From Lysinibacillus halotolerans (lineage in GTDB: Bacteria > Bacillota > Bacilli > Bacillales_A > Planococcaceae): a DNA stretch of 53,649 nucleotides. The stretch is from contig NZ_RHLQ01000022.1 of NCBI RefSeq assembly GCF_003711845.1, positions 1 through 53,649 of the forward strand, read 5' to 3'. Below are positions 42,270 to 52,334 of the stretch, piece by piece. Every line of letters starts with the position of its first letter. The stretch's first letter is position 1. Under the pieces are notes generated by a model, which saw nothing but the letters and a program-made list of their open reading frames with translations, ran no database searches and was not told where the DNA came from. The translations under genes and the position numbers were made by a program.

Positions 42270-43451
42270 TTATAATAAAGCTTTCTTAAACCGTTCTACT
42301 CCATCTTTTACTGTTTCCATGGAACAAGCGACGTTCATTCGTAAATAACCTCTACCTGCTTCACTATATTTTGTACCAGGTTCAATCGCTAATTTTCCTT
42401 TTTCAAGAAGACGATGCATCATTTCACTTTCCGTTAAACCTGTATCACGATAATCAATCCAAATTAGGTACGTGGATTGAGGTTTTGTTACTTTAATCCC
42501 GTCGATTTTATTTAACTCTTCCACAACATAATCCATATTGTTCGATACATAAGAAATCATTGCGTCGACCCATTCGTCGCCCTTTTCATATGCTGCTTGT
42601 ACAGCCGCAGCAGCTAGTAAGTTTAAATCGTCACGGCCATGAGCTTCCTTATCTTTCATAAGTTTTAAACGCAACTCTTTATTTGGGACAACCATAATCG
42701 CAGCATGAATTCCAGCGATATTAAAGGTTTTTGTTGGAGCGATACAAGTAATAATTTTTGCTTTATCTGCATCCTTTACAGTTAAAGTTGGAACGTGTCG
42801 ATATCCTTCAAATACAATATCCGCATGAATTTCATCTGAAATAAGTAATACATCATATTTAATACAAAGTTGTACAAGTTTTTCTAATTCTTCTTTTGAC
42901 CAAACAACACCACCTGGGTTATGTGGACTGCATAGAATGTAAACTTTAACTCCTAATTTAAACTGTTCTTCAAGGCGATTAAAATCATAAGTAAAAGTAT
43001 TGTCCGTTACATTTAACTCACACTCAATTACTTCGAGTTGTTGAGCTTTTGGGATGTTGAAAAAGGCAGGATAAACGGGTGTAGAAATACAAATTTTATC
43101 CCCAGCCTCTGTAAATGTTTCAAGAATGGTTGCAAGGGCAGGTACGACCCCTTGATGGAACATAAGTGAATTCGTGTCAATGTGCCAATTGTGACGACGC
43201 TCAAACCAACCCTGTATTGCCTCTTTACAAGCATCACTAACATAGGAATACCCAAAAATAGGGTGGTCTAGCCGCGCTTTAATAGCATCTGAGATTACTT
43301 GAGGAATAGCAAAGTCCATATCTGCAACCCACATTGGCAGTATATCAGAAGCGTCTTCCACATTATAAGTGAGTTTTAGACGGTCCTTAAATTGGTCCCA
43401 CTTAAGACTATTCGTGTTTTTACGATCATAGAGCTCATCAAAATTAAACAA
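42270..43451 (-). CDS. patB: PatB-type cystathionine beta-lyase / C-S lyase
   Basis: 393 residues from a TTG with GAGTG 6 bases upstream, so the protein begins MFNFDELYDRKNTNSLKWD, as B. subtilis PatB begins MNFD; a GTG 9 bases earlier lacks a ribosome site. DILPMWVADMDF, CSPHNPGG, SDEIHADIVFEG and APTKTFNIAG (with the PLP lysine) are MalY/PatB signatures. It cleaves cystathionine or other cysteine conjugates with PLP. A divergent neighbour yugE is conserved in B. subtilis. Confidence 0.92.
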   Translation of the reverse strand: MFNFDELYDRKNTNSLKWDQFKDRLKLTYNVEDASDILPMWVADMDFAIPQVISDAIKARLDHPIFGYSYVSDACKEAIQGWFERRHNWHIDTNSLMFHQGVVPALATILETFTEAGDKICISTPVYPAFFNIPKAQQLEVIECELNVTDNTFTYDFNRLEEQFKLGVKVYILCSPHNPGGVVWSKEELEKLVQLCIKYDVLLISDEIHADIVFEGYRHVPTLTVKDADKAKIITCIAPTKTFNIAGIHAAIMVVPNKELRLKLMKDKEAHGRDDLNLLAAAAVQAAYEKGDEWVDAMISYVSNNMDYVVEELNKIDGIKVTKPQSTYLIWIDYRDTGLTESEMMHRLLEKGKLAIEPGTKYSEAGRGYLRMNVACSMETVKDGVERFKKALL

Positions 43452-43525
43452 AGTTATCACTCATTTCTTTTTTTAATTATGTATTATATAATAGCATAGT
43501 AAATTGTAAATTTAGGGTGAAAACT

Positions 43526-43786
43526 TTGGAAAATATATTAATGAATAAATCAGCCATTGAATTATTAAAACAATGGGATCCATTTCATATTGGTAGTGAC
43601 AACTATGACACAGAAGCAGCGGATGTTGTAGCTGCCCTTCAAGGAATTGATGACCCTAGTCAACTGGCAAAAGTAATTCAAACTGTATATGAGCATTCTT
43701 TTGAGCAATGGATACCTTTTGAAAATTGTGTTGCGATTTCTTATAAATTAATTGCGATTAAATTTGAAGCAAAATGTATCGTATAA
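43526..43786 (+). CDS. yugE: YugE family protein (DUF1871)
   Basis: 86 residues from the TTG at 43526, preceded by GGGTG at 6 bases; a GTG at 43517 lacks a ribosome site. ELLKQWDPFHIGSDNYDTEA is the DUF1871 core, followed by helices. Function is unknown. Divergent from patB with about 70 bases between them, as in B. subtilis. Confidence 0.87.
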   Translation: MENILMNKSAIELLKQWDPFHIGSDNYDTEAADVVAALQGIDDPSQLAKVIQTVYEHSFEQWIPFENCVAISYKLIAIKFEAKCIV

Positions 43787-43790
43787 AAAG

Positions 43791-43832
43791 AAAAAGGACT
43801 TCCTTTATAGTTGAAAGGAAATCCTTTTTTTT
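43791..43832. terminator. Terminator between yugE and the XRE gene
   Basis: AAAGGA/TCCTTT outer stem with an inner TTCCTTT/AAAGGAA stem, followed by T8. Confidence 0.82.
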
Positions 43833-44040
43833 ATGCTTGTATGCCGTCTGTTAAATTTGAAGCAGGAACTTCTAATACAGTTGAAAGTTTTAAAATAGTT
43901 TGTACTGAAGGAATAAGTTCTCCTTTTTCATAAAGTGCTAATTTTTCAACGCCAACTTGAGTTAATTTCGATAACTCATCGAGGGTTAAATTTCGTTCTT
44001 CACGTAAAAATTTTAATTGTTCATGAAATTTTTGTTTCAC
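43831..44040 (-). CDS. XRE-family transcriptional regulator
   Basis: 69 residues, little more than an HTH_3 domain: LKFLREERNLTLDELSKLTQ and VGVEKLALYEKGELIPSVQTI are the scaffold and recognition helices. GTG start with AAAGGA about 12 bases away. No partner toxin is adjacent. Target unknown. Confidence 0.85.
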   Translation of the reverse strand: MKQKFHEQLKFLREERNLTLDELSKLTQVGVEKLALYEKGELIPSVQTILKLSTVLEVPASNLTDGIQA

Positions 44041-44273
44041 TTTTAAAGCACTTCCTTTCCAATTTAAACTGGTATTCTATATTATAATTATTTTTTCTTC
44101 TAAATTATGAGAATATTTTGTCTGAAATATGAAATTTACAATCGGTTCATTTTTTTAAACTTTTCTTCAAATAATTAATATTCAGTGGGTTAGGGAGATT
44201 CTTTGTTCCCTCTTTATACATATGTTATAATTTAACATGACATTTACGTAGATAAAGAAAGTAGGACTGCTTT

Positions 44274-44645
44274 ATGGCAAAAAAATACGAAGTAGGTGAA
44301 GTAGTAACCGGTAAGGTAACTGGAATTCAACCTTACGGGGCGTTTGTCGCACTAGATGAACAAACACAAGGTCTCGTTCATATTTCAGAGATAACATATG
44401 GGTATGTAAAGGACGTTGCAGATTTTTTAAAAGTAGGAGAAGCAATCCAAGTTAAAATTTTAGATATTGACGAGAACTCGGACAAAATAAGTTTATCAAC
44501 TCGTGCGTTACAAGAAGCCCCTCCTCAAAAGAAGAAGGAACAACCACGAAAATCTTTACAAGACCGGGTAGATGAAAACGATGCGAATGGTTTTAAATCG
44601 TTAAAAGAAAAGTTACAACATTGGATTGAACAATCAGGACAATAA
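44274..44645 (+). CDS. yugI: S1-domain RNA-binding protein (general stress protein 13)
   Basis: 123 residues. VGEVVTGKVTGIQPYGAFVAL and GLVHISEITYGYVKDVADFL form the S1 fold (about residues 6-76), followed by a basic Lys/Pro linker and a short helix. It matches YugI/GSP13, which binds ribosomes in B. subtilis. AGGA lies 7 bases before the ATG. No SigB promoter could be confirmed by eye. Confidence 0.92.
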   Translation: MAKKYEVGEVVTGKVTGIQPYGAFVALDEQTQGLVHISEITYGYVKDVADFLKVGEAIQVKILDIDENSDKISLSTRALQEAPPQKKKEQPRKSLQDRVDENDANGFKSLKEKLQHWIEQSGQ

Positions 44646-44647
44646 AT

Positions 44648-44688
44648 AAGACAGAGGGAAGGTGTGATTTCCCTCTGTCTTATTTTTT
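44648..44688. terminator. Terminator between yugI and the rocA regulator
   Basis: AAGACAGAGGGAA pairs with TTCCCTCTGTCTT; T7 follows on the plus strand. The end of the regulator gene lies inside the T run. Confidence 0.86.
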
Positions 44689-45987
44689 TAGCTTTCTAAG
44701 GCGATACTGCAAGTTTTGTCTGCTCATTCCAAGGGCGTTAGCTGTTTTCGTAATATTCCCTTCGTACATATTTAAGACGTTTTGCAAATAATAATTTTCT
44801 GCCTCTCGTAAATAATCGTCTAACGGTAATAGTTCTTTATTGGAATGTACAATAAAAAAGTTAGGATTTCGAGTTTTATCGTCCAGTTGTTGAACTTTAA
44901 AACGGAAATGTAATGGTAACATTTCATACGTAACTATTTTTTCGTTTGTAATCATAGAAGCGATCTCATCTAAAAGTAATTCAAGTTCCTTTAAATTTCC
45001 TGGCCAATCATATTGCTGGAATAAGTTCATCACGTCTGGAGATAATCCTTTAATATTAGAAGCAAATCGTTCACGATGACGGCTAAAATAATCATCGACA
45101 AACGGTTTAATATCTTCTCTTCGTTTACTTAACGGAGGAATATAAATCGTCATTGATGCAAAATAATAATAAAGATCTTTCAATAATTGTCCATCGCTAA
45201 TTAAATCGATTGGATCGTCTCCGATACTTCCGATAAACATATGCTTTTCAGTTGATAAATTGTGTAATAATTTGAGCAATTGTTTTTGCATAGGAATGGA
45301 TAAAAATTCAATACGTTCAAAGAAAAAAGTGTATGTTTTATCCTGCGACAAATAGTTTTCTAATTTTTCAAAGACCGATTGTTCAGTTCGTCTACTAAAT
45401 AAGGTGATAAATTCATCATTAGGTGGGCTTAATTCATAATGGATACTTTCAGCAATTAAGTCTTTACCTGTACCATTTTCACCTATTAATAACACGGGGA
45501 TCCTGGCATGGGATGCTTTTTTAGCATTTTCTATAACTGTTTTCATTTGCTCGGATATGGCTGTAATAATTTCAAAGGTTAACGGTTCACCATATCTTCT
45601 TAATGGCTGATATACAAGTTTTTCTAAAGAAGTTATATCTCTGGCAAATTCGATAGCTCCTATAATTTTACCATCGTCCAAAAGAGGGTAAGTATCATTA
45701 ATCGTTGTAATTTCGTGGCCATCTTTATTCCAATAAGTTTGTTTAACATTCATTTCCTTCATACCGGTTTGGAGGACGCGTAGTAAAGTACTTTCGTTTT
45801 GTCTAAAAGCAAATAATTCTAAAATGGAACGATCAGAAACATCTTCTATATCAAAGCCTTCAATTTCTTTCATTTTATTATTATAAATAATCGTATGTCC
45901 GTTTTGATCTACCGCATGAATACCTACGGAAACGTGTTCGATAGCGGATTCATAAAATTTTATCAATTGGTTAAGTTGTACCTTCAA
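44680..45987 (-). CDS. PAS/AAA+/Fis regulator lacking the sigma-54 contact loop (RocR/NtrC-like)
   Basis: 435 residues from a TTG with GAGGTG upstream. PAS domain about 10-120. AAA+ domain about 150-360 with Walker A GENGTGKD (169-176) and WPGNLKELE. C-terminal Fis helix-turn-helix (NITKTANALGMSRQNLQYRL). The part that should hold the GAFTGA loop is missing: DEFITLFSRRTEQSVFEKLE runs directly on, and the Walker B LFLDE is replaced by TFFFERIEF. Such regulators act without sigma-54. It is divergent from rocA, so a role in proline/arginine breakdown is likely. Confidence 0.85.
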   Translation of the reverse strand: MKVQLNQLIKFYESAIEHVSVGIHAVDQNGHTIIYNNKMKEIEGFDIEDVSDRSILELFAFRQNESTLLRVLQTGMKEMNVKQTYWNKDGHEITTINDTYPLLDDGKIIGAIEFARDITSLEKLVYQPLRRYGEPLTFEIITAISEQMKTVIENAKKASHARIPVLLIGENGTGKDLIAESIHYELSPPNDEFITLFSRRTEQSVFEKLENYLSQDKTYTFFFERIEFLSIPMQKQLLKLLHNLSTEKHMFIGSIGDDPIDLISDGQLLKDLYYYFASMTIYIPPLSKRREDIKPFVDDYFSRHRERFASNIKGLSPDVMNLFQQYDWPGNLKELELLLDEIASMITNEKIVTYEMLPLHFRFKVQQLDDKTRNPNFFIVHSNKELLPLDDYLREAENYYLQNVLNMYEGNITKTANALGMSRQNLQYRLRKLKK

Positions 45988-46081
45988 TAGGGTTCACCTC
46001 AAATAGTTTGATTTTTATAAAAATTATAACTTGAAAAACGCAACAATCTTTTGCATTATTATATATATAAATATTAAGTTG

Positions 46082-46100
46082 GTGCAAATATTTTTTGCAC
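46082..46100. promoter_or_regulatory. Palindrome between the regulator and rocA
   Basis: GTGCAAA-TATTT-TTTGCAC is a perfect palindrome with 7-base arms. A further half site TTTTGCAT lies about 35 bases before it. It is a good candidate for the site of the divergent Fis-type regulator. No -24/-12 (GG-N10-GC) promoter was found. Confidence 0.55.
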
Positions 46101-46157
46101 TTATGAATTGCTAGCTAAACACGCACTCTAAGCGTAACTATTAAAGGAGGACTTTTC

Positions 46158-47705
46158 ATGATTCCGTACAAATCTGAGCCATTAACTGATTTTTCTGTTG
46201 AAGCAAATCGACAAGCTTATTTAGAAGCTTTGAAAAAAGTGGAAAGTGAACTTGGACAAGATTATCCGTTAATTATTGGTGGGGAAAGAATTACAACTGA
46301 ACAAAAAATCACATCATATAACCCTGCCAATAAAACGGAAGTAGTTGGTACTGTTTCAAAAGCAAATCAAGAATTAGCTGAAAAAGCAATGCAAGTAGCT
46401 GATTCTACTTTTAATACTTGGAAAAAAGTAGATCCTGTAGTTCGCGCTGAAGTTTTATTTAAAGCAGCAGCTATCGTTCGTCGCCGTAAATACGAACTTT
46501 GTGCTTGGTTGACGAAAGAAGCTGGTAAACCATGGGCTCAAGCGGATGGTGACATCGCTGAAGGTATCGATTTCTTAGAATACTATGGTCGTCAAATGTT
46601 AGCTATTAAAGACGGTCAACCGTTAAATGAAAATCCAGGACAAATTAATAAATACAGTTATATTCCGCTTGGGGTTGGTGTTGTAATCTCTCCTTGGAAT
46701 TTCCCATTTGCCATTATGGCAGGTACTACAATTGCGGCTGCTGTAACAGGTAATACAGTTCTTTTAAAACCAGCTTCTACAACGCCAGTAATTGCTTATA
46801 AATTTATGGAAATCCTTGAAGAAGCAGGTATGCCAGCGGGAGTTGTAAACTACATTCCAGGTTCAGGTGCTGAAGTAGGAGATTACTTAGTAGATCACCC
46901 ACGTACTCGTTTCATCAGCTTTACAGGTTCTCGCGATGTAGGTTTACGTATTAACCAACGTGCGTCTGTATTAAATGAAGGGCAAATTTGGATTAAACGT
47001 GTGATCGCTGAAATGGGTGGTAAAGATACAATCGTAGTAGACGATGATGCAGATTTAGAATTAGCTGCGCAATCTATCGTAACAAGTGCATTCGGCTTTA
47101 GTGGTCAAAAATGTTCAGCATGTTCACGTGCGGTAGTTGTAGGTGACCAAGCTTACGAAAAAGTATTAAACCGTGTTGTAGAGTTAACGAATGAATTAAT
47201 CGTTGGAGATCCAACGAACGAAGAAACATTCGTAGGTCCTGTTAATGATTCAGGTGCGTTTAAGAAGATTGCTGAATATATCGAGATTGGTAAAGGGGAA
47301 GGTCGTTTAGTAGCTGGAGGAAACTATGATGATTCGAAAGGTTACTTCATTCACCCAACTGTATTTAGCGACGTAGATCCACAAGCTCGTATTATGCAAG
47401 AAGAAATTTTTGGTCCAGTTCTTGCAATGACAAAAGCAAAAGACTTTGATGAAGCAATTGATATTGCAAACAATACTGTTTATGGCTTAACTGGTGCAGT
47501 TATTTCAAATAATCGTTTCCACCTAGAAAAAGCTCGTGAAGATTTTCATGTAGGGAACCTTTACTTTAACCGCGGATGTACAGCAGCAACAGTAGGTTAC
47601 CAACCTTTCGGTGGATTCAATATGTCTGGTACGGACTCAAAAGCAGGTGGCCCAGATTATTTACAGCTTCACATGCAAGCAAAAACGGTTTCTGAAACTC
47701 TTTAG
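46158..47705 (+). CDS. rocA: 1-pyrroline-5-carboxylate dehydrogenase
   Basis: 515 residues, the length of B. subtilis Roc[16 protein letters not shown] is the NAD-binding part, [10 protein letters not shown] has the general-base Glu and [15 protein letters not shown] the catalytic Cys. It oxidises P5C/glutamate semialdehyde to glutamate. GGAGG lies 7 bases before the ATG. The glutamate dehydrogenase gene follows in the same direction. Confidence 0.96.
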   Translation: MIPYKSEPLTDFSVEANRQAYLEALKKVESELGQDYPLIIGGERITTEQKITSYNPANKTEVVGTVSKANQELAEKAMQVADSTFNTWKKVDPVVRAEVLFKAAAIVRRRKYELCAWLTKEAGKPWAQADGDIAEGIDFLEYYGRQMLAIKDGQPLNENPGQINKYSYIPLGVGVVISPWNFPFAIMAGTTIAAAVTGNTVLLKPASTTPVIAYKFMEILEEAGMPAGVVNYIPGSGAEVGDYLVDHPRTRFISFTGSRDVGLRINQRASVLNEGQIWIKRVIAEMGGKDTIVVDDDADLELAAQSIVTSAFGFSGQKCSACSRAVVVGDQAYEKVLNRVVELTNELIVGDPTNEETFVGPVNDSGAFKKIAEYIEIGKGEGRLVAGGNYDDSKGYFIHPTVFSDVDPQARIMQEEIFGPVLAMTKAKDFDEAIDIANNTVYGLTGAVISNNRFHLEKAREDFHVGNLYFNRGCTAATVGYQPFGGFNMSGTDSKAGGPDYLQLHMQAKTVSETL

Positions 47706-47720
47706 TTCGTTTATAAACTT

Positions 47721-47750
47721 AAAAGCAGACGTTTTGGCGTCTGCTTTTTT
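47721..47750 (+). terminator. Terminator of rocA
   Basis: AAAAGCAGACG pairs with CGTCTGCTTTT, followed by T-run; loop TTTTGG. Confidence 0.88.
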
Positions 47751-47891
47751 ATCGTATGATACCATTAAGAAAATTCAACCTCATATTCTTATGAAAAATG
47801 CTTTTAAATTAATAATAATTGACCCATATTTAATAAAAAAGAAATGATTACAAAATGTATAGATATTCATAAACAAATAACAATTAAAGTA

Positions 47892-47900
47892 TGTTACAAT
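47892..47900 (+). promoter_or_regulatory. Extended -10 promoter of the glutamate dehydrogenase gene
   Basis: TGTTACAAT fits TGN-TATAAT; no good -35 is evident. Confidence 0.45.
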
Positions 47901-47945
47901 GTTTGCGATATAAAATCATTATAATTACTAAAGAGGCGAATCTAG

Positions 47946-49190
47946 ATGGCTGAAAATTTAAATCTTTTTACTTCAACACAAGATGTAATTAAGGAAGCGT
48001 TAAACAAGCTGGGTTATGAAGAATCGATGTATGAGCTTTTAAAAGAACCACTTCGTATGTTACGTGTTCGTATTCCGGTGAAAATGGATGATGGTACTAC
48101 TAAAGTCTTTACAGCATATCGAGCTCAACACAATGATGCAGTTGGACCAACTAAGGGCGGCGTACGATTCCACCCAATGGTTAGTGAAGACGAAGTAAAG
48201 GCACTTTCAATGTGGATGACGTTAAAGTGTGGAATTGTTGATCTACCTTATGGCGGTGGTAAAGGCGGTATTATTTGTGATCCCCGTCAAATGTCAATGG
48301 GAGAACTAGAACGTTTAAGTCGTGGTTATGTACGTGCGATTTCGCAAATTGTAGGACCTACAAAAGATATCCCTGCTCCAGACGTATTTACGAACGCACA
48401 AATTATGGCGTGGATGATGGATGAATATAGCCGAATGGATGAATTTAACTCACCTGGTTTTATTACAGGTAAACCAATCGTTCTTGGTGGTTCTCAAGGA
48501 CGGGATCGTGCAACGGCTGAAGGTGTTACAATCGTTATCCAAGAGGCAGCAAAAAAACGTGGAATTGATATTAAAGATGCAAGAATTGTTATCCAAGGTT
48601 TTGGTAATGCTGGTAGTTTCTTAGCGAAATTTATGAGTGATTTAGGTGCGAAAGTAATCGGCATTTCTGATGCTTATGGTGCATTACACGATCCAAACGG
48701 TTTAGATATTGATTATTTATTAGATCGTCGTGATAGTTTTGGAACTGTTACAACTTTATTTGAAAATACGATTACGAATCAGGAATTATTGGAATTGGAT
48801 TGTGATATTTTAGTTCCTGCAGCCATTGAAAATCAAATTACTGCAGATAATGCTTATGATATTAAAGCTAGTATTGTAGTAGAGGCTGCCAATGGACCAA
48901 CTACAGCTGAAGCAACGAAGATTTTAACAGAGCGTGGTATTTTATTAGTACCAGATGTATTAGCATCTGCTGGTGGTGTTACGGTTTCTTACTTTGAATG
49001 GGTTCAAAATAACCAAGGTTACTATTGGACAGCAGAAGAAGTAAGTGAAAAATTACACAGAAAAATGGTAGAAGCATTTGAAAATGTGTATACTACTGCG
49101 ACAACTCGTAATATAAACATGCGTTTAGCAGCATATATGGTTGGTGTTCGTCGTACTGCTGAAGCTTCTCGCTTCCGTGGATGGGTATAA
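47946..49190 (+). CDS. gudB: NAD-dependent glutamate dehydrogenase
   Basis: 414 residues. GPTKGGVRFHP and LPYGGGKGGIICDP contain the substrate-binding Lys residues, with the general-base Lys in the second, and VIQGFGNAGSFLAKF the NAD fold. The sequence is close to GudB/RocG of Bacillus. It interconverts glutamate and 2-oxoglutarate; next to rocA a catabolic role is likely. AGGCG lies 7 bases before the ATG. No 9-base repeat like the cryptic gudB of B. subtilis 168 was noticed, so it should be active. Confidence 0.95.
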   Translation: MAENLNLFTSTQDVIKEALNKLGYEESMYELLKEPLRMLRVRIPVKMDDGTTKVFTAYRAQHNDAVGPTKGGVRFHPMVSEDEVKALSMWMTLKCGIVDLPYGGGKGGIICDPRQMSMGELERLSRGYVRAISQIVGPTKDIPAPDVFTNAQIMAWMMDEYSRMDEFNSPGFITGKPIVLGGSQGRDRATAEGVTIVIQEAAKKRGIDIKDARIVIQGFGNAGSFLAKFMSDLGAKVIGISDAYGALHDPNGLDIDYLLDRRDSFGTVTTLFENTITNQELLELDCDILVPAAIENQITADNAYDIKASIVVEAANGPTTAEATKILTERGILLVPDVLASAGGVTVSYFEWVQNNQGYYWTAEEVSEKLHRKMVEAFENVYTTATTRNINMRLAAYMVGVRRTAEASRFRGWV

Positions 49191-49203
49191 TCATATAAAA
49201 TGG

Positions 49204-49240
49204 GCTATGTAAAAGAACAGTTCTTTACATAGCTTTTTTA
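49204..49240 (+). terminator. Terminator of the glutamate dehydrogenase gene
   Basis: GCTATGTAAA pairs with TTTACATAGC around an inner GAAC/GTTC step, followed by T6. Confidence 0.88.
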
Positions 49241-49265
49241 TTTTTCTAATAAAGGGGAGTCTACT

Positions 49266-50429
49266 TTGAACAATTTTACATTCTACAATCCAGTACGTTT
49301 GCATTTCGGTAAAGGTCAAATCGAACAACTGAAACAAGAATTACCTCAATACGGACATAACGTTCTTGTCGTTTATGGTGGGGGAAGCATTAAGAAAAAT
49401 GGTTTATATGATGAAGTAATGACCATTTTAAATGAATTAAATATGAATGTTTTTGAAATTAGTGGTGTGGAACCTAACCCTAGAGTCGAAACAGCACGTA
49501 AAGGAATAGAAATTTGTAAAAAAGAATCCGTCGATTTTGTACTAGCTGTTGGTGGCGGGTCAGTAATTGATTGTTCCAAATTAATAGCTGCTGGCGCTAA
49601 AGTAGATGAAGATGCATGGAACATTGTTGTAAAGAAAACAAATGTAGTGGACGCTCTACCTTTAGGTACAATTTTAACACTTGCGGCAACTGGTTCTGAG
49701 ATGAATTCTGGTTCTGTTATCTCAAATGAAGAAACACAAGAAAAATACGGATGGGGTCATCCATTGGTATTTCCTAAATTTTCTATTTTAGATCCAACTT
49801 ATACATTCACTGTACCGAAAAATCATACAGTCTATGGTATGGTCGATATTATGTCTCACGTATTTGAGCAATACTTCCATAATGCAACGAATACTCCTAT
49901 TACTGATGAGATGTGTGAAGGGGTATTACGTACAGTGATTAACACTGCACCAAAATTAATTGAAGACCTAGAAAACTATGAGTTGCGCGAAACGATTTTA
50001 TTCGCAGGAACTATAGGGTTAAATGGATTCCTATCAATGGGTTCCCGTGGAGATTGGGCAACACATAATATAGAGCACTCTGTCTCTGCTGTGTACGATA
50101 TACCTCATGGTGGTGGACTAGCAATTATTTTCCCGAACTGGATGCGACACAATGTTTCGGTTAATCCAGAACGTTTTGCAGGTTTAGCAACACGGGTATT
50201 TAATGTAAATCCAGAAGGTAAATCAGCAGAAGAAGTGGCATTAGAAGGTATTGAACGATTACGAGAGTTTTGGACATCGATAGGTGCTCCAAGTCGTCTT
50301 GCGGACTACGATATTGATGATTCCAAATTAGACGTTCTTGTTGAAAAATCGATGGTAAACGGTCCATTCGGTAGATTTAAAACGTTACAAGCTGAAGATG
50401 TCCGAGCTATTTTAGAAATGTCTTTATAA
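49266..50429 (+). CDS. Iron-containing alcohol dehydrogenase (butanol dehydrogenase, YugJ/YugK-like)
   Basis: 387 residues from a TTG that follows GGGGAG by 6 bases. [17 protein letters not shown] is the NAD-binding part. Metal ligands are in [11 protein letters not shown] and [21 protein letters not shown]. It matches NADH/NADPH-dependent butanol dehydrogenases such as YugJ/YugK. The substrate is a small alcohol or aldehyde by family. It has terminators on both sides. Confidence 0.92.
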   Translation: MNNFTFYNPVRLHFGKGQIEQLKQELPQYGHNVLVVYGGGSIKKNGLYDEVMTILNELNMNVFEISGVEPNPRVETARKGIEICKKESVDFVLAVGGGSVIDCSKLIAAGAKVDEDAWNIVVKKTNVVDALPLGTILTLAATGSEMNSGSVISNEETQEKYGWGHPLVFPKFSILDPTYTFTVPKNHTVYGMVDIMSHVFEQYFHNATNTPITDEMCEGVLRTVINTAPKLIEDLENYELRETILFAGTIGLNGFLSMGSRGDWATHNIEHSVSAVYDIPHGGGLAIIFPNWMRHNVSVNPERFAGLATRVFNVNPEGKSAEEVALEGIERLREFWTSIGAPSRLADYDIDDSKLDVLVEKSMVNGPFGRFKTLQAEDVRAILEMSL

Positions 50430-50430
50430 T

Positions 50431-50473
50431 GAAAAGCCCCTTGCAACTAAGATTCTCAGTGCAAGGGGCTTTA
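50431..50473. terminator. Terminator between the ADH and CDF genes
   Basis: AAAGCCCCTTGCA and TGCAAGGGGCTTT are perfectly complementary; loop of 14 bases. Confidence 0.88.
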
Positions 50474-50475
50474 TG

Positions 50476-51486
50476 TTATTTCGAAGGATCTTCTTTTGAA
50501 TTAGCGTTGTTAATTTTCTTTTCTTGCAAATGGTGTTTCCATTCCGTAATGCCGTCTTCTTCGTCGAAGGAAATCGTCACTTTTGAAACACCCTTTTGAC
50601 TCATAATTAATTCAACTAAATGATCTCGTACATCATCTAAATAGGCTAATGATTTGTTAGGATCTGTTTCTGCAACGAGATCAACATGTAGAAATTCCCC
50701 TTCTTTAACTACTTCAAGTCTTTTAATATCCGTTACATTCGGATCTTCCATCACAAGATTTCCAATATGAACAAACATTTCTTCATCTGTTTCGCCAATT
50801 GCTCCGCGGGCATTATCTAAAAATACACGTCCGACGACATAGAACATCATTGCACCGATAATCATCGAAACGATACCTTCTAATGCGTGGAAACCGGTAT
50901 AATAAGCAATTACAATAGCGAGAAAGGCAAGTACATTTCCGCTAGTCGCAACCGCGTCTTCCATCCACACAAGCTTTGTTGCAGGTTTAGCACGTTTTAA
51001 ATAAGCGATTGATTTTGGAATAGCCATTAAACCAGCATGTTCTTGACCTACTTCATGCAATACTTCTTTTGCAGCTTTATGAAGTACAACTGCTTCTAAT
51101 ACAATCCCTAAAAATAAAACACCTAATGCGATTAATATTCCTTCAGAATTTTCAGCAGGATGTCTAAAGTGATGCCACCCTTCTTTAATTGTTTCATAAG
51201 AAAGAATTGCGACGATTAATACGGCGCCTAAACAGACTAAATTTACAACACGTCCGAAACCGTTAGGAAAGCGTTTAGTTGGTGCTTTTTTAGAAAGGGC
51301 AGAACCGACAAAAACGAAGAATTGGTTAGCAGCATCACCTAATGAATGCATCATCTCGGCAAACATAGCTACGTTCCCTGTAAAGAAATAGGCAACTCCT
51401 TTAATAATTCCTAAAAAAAGGTTTACAAATGCTGCAACAAGGGATGGTTTATTCCCACCCTTTAATAATTTGAAAAATTCACCCAT
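50476..51486 (-). CDS. Cation diffusion facilitator (CDF) family transporter
   Basis: 336 residues with about six membrane helices. HSLGD with His47 and Asp51 in helix II forms half of the metal site; the second half lies in WMEDAVATSGNVLAF (Asp). The C-terminal ~90 residues are the cytoplasmic metal-sensing domain. The helix II motif has His in place of one Asp of the more usual HxxxD/DxxxD pattern, which in the family favours Zn2+ or similar over Mn2+. GGAGG lies before the ATG. Confidence 0.9.
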   Translation of the reverse strand: MGEFFKLLKGGNKPSLVAAFVNLFLGIIKGVAYFFTGNVAMFAEMMHSLGDAANQFFVFVGSALSKKAPTKRFPNGFGRVVNLVCLGAVLIVAILSYETIKEGWHHFRHPAENSEGILIALGVLFLGIVLEAVVLHKAAKEVLHEVGQEHAGLMAIPKSIAYLKRAKPATKLVWMEDAVATSGNVLAFLAIVIAYYTGFHALEGIVSMIIGAMMFYVVGRVFLDNARGAIGETDEEMFVHIGNLVMEDPNVTDIKRLEVVKEGEFLHVDLVAETDPNKSLAYLDDVRDHLVELIMSQKGVSKVTISFDEEDGITEWKHHLQEKKINNANSKEDPSK

Positions 51487-51499
51487 TACATTTCCTCCA

Positions 51500-52225
51500 T
51501 TATCCTAGATTTTCTAATTCAATTTTTTGTACATATGGTAATGAATGCAATGTATGATAGATATAGAGCGTATCAGTTCGGAATAAAGTTGAAAAACGAA
51601 TATCTACCTCGTATAAAAAAAGCTCTGTCGATACAGGTATATCTTTAATACGAATATTATCTATATACATTTCATTTTCTTTCATAAAGTTAAGAAGGTG
51701 TTGAATATTTTCTTCTTCCGTTAACCTTACTTTTAAAACATGTTCTTTCATACGCAATCTTTTAGGACCAATTTTTAATAAAAAAGGAGCAATTAGTTCG
51801 ATTCCTATTACAACAATGACTACTGTAGCGAATGCTTCTATATAAAAACCAGCTCCAACGGCAATTCCGATCCCAGCTGCACCCCATATCATTGCAGCTG
51901 TTGTTAATCCAGTAATACTATCATTACCTTTACGCAAAATGACACCTGCACCTAAAAAACCTATGCCGCTAACAATTTGTGCTGCGAGTCGTAGGGGGTC
52001 CATTGTAATATTAATATCGTCCCGACTAGGTGTACTATATGCAGTTTCAATCGAAATAATCGTTAATAAACAACTGAAGGTAGCGATAACTAAACTGGTT
52101 TTTAAGCCAACTGGTTTCTTTTTTAATTCCCTTTCAATTCCTATTATTAGACTTAATATTGCAGCGATAATAAGCTTCACAATAATCTCGTAGGAGAAAG
52201 GTTCGTTTAAAAATAGAATACCCAA
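51500..52225 (-). CDS. MgtC/SapB family membrane protein
   Basis: 241 residues from a TTG with GGAGG 7 bases upstream. Membrane part about 1-150: IIGIERELKKKPVGLKTSLVIA, RLAAQIVSGIGFLGAGVILRKG, GLTTAAMIWGAAGIGIAVG are MgtC signatures. The C-terminal ~80 residues are a cytoplasmic ACT-like domain. The family affects magnesium or membrane homeostasis; it is probably not a transporter. No Mg2+-sensing M-box was recognised in the short upstream region. Confidence 0.92.
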   Translation of the reverse strand: MGILFLNEPFSYEIIVKLIIAAILSLIIGIERELKKKPVGLKTSLVIATFSCLLTIISIETAYSTPSRDDINITMDPLRLAAQIVSGIGFLGAGVILRKGNDSITGLTTAAMIWGAAGIGIAVGAGFYIEAFATVVIVVIGIELIAPFLLKIGPKRLRMKEHVLKVRLTEEENIQHLLNFMKENEMYIDNIRIKDIPVSTELFLYEVDIRFSTLFRTDTLYIYHTLHSLPYVQKIELENLG

Positions 52226-52334
52226 TAATGGTCCTCCTTTTTCTTGTTGATAACATTGGTTATAAATGACAGAATATGAATGAATGTCTTATTTTATTAA
52301 TATAGCAAAATTTATCCAAGGGGGTTATCTAATT

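Noticed and set aside
46020-46157. Sigma-54 promoter for rocA
   Set aside because: TTGG and TTGC elements are present in the region but the spacing is 14 bases, not the required 10; other registers also fail.
47611-47847. 78-codon plus-strand frame at the end of rocA
   Set aside because: Starts out of frame within rocA and passes through the rocA terminator.
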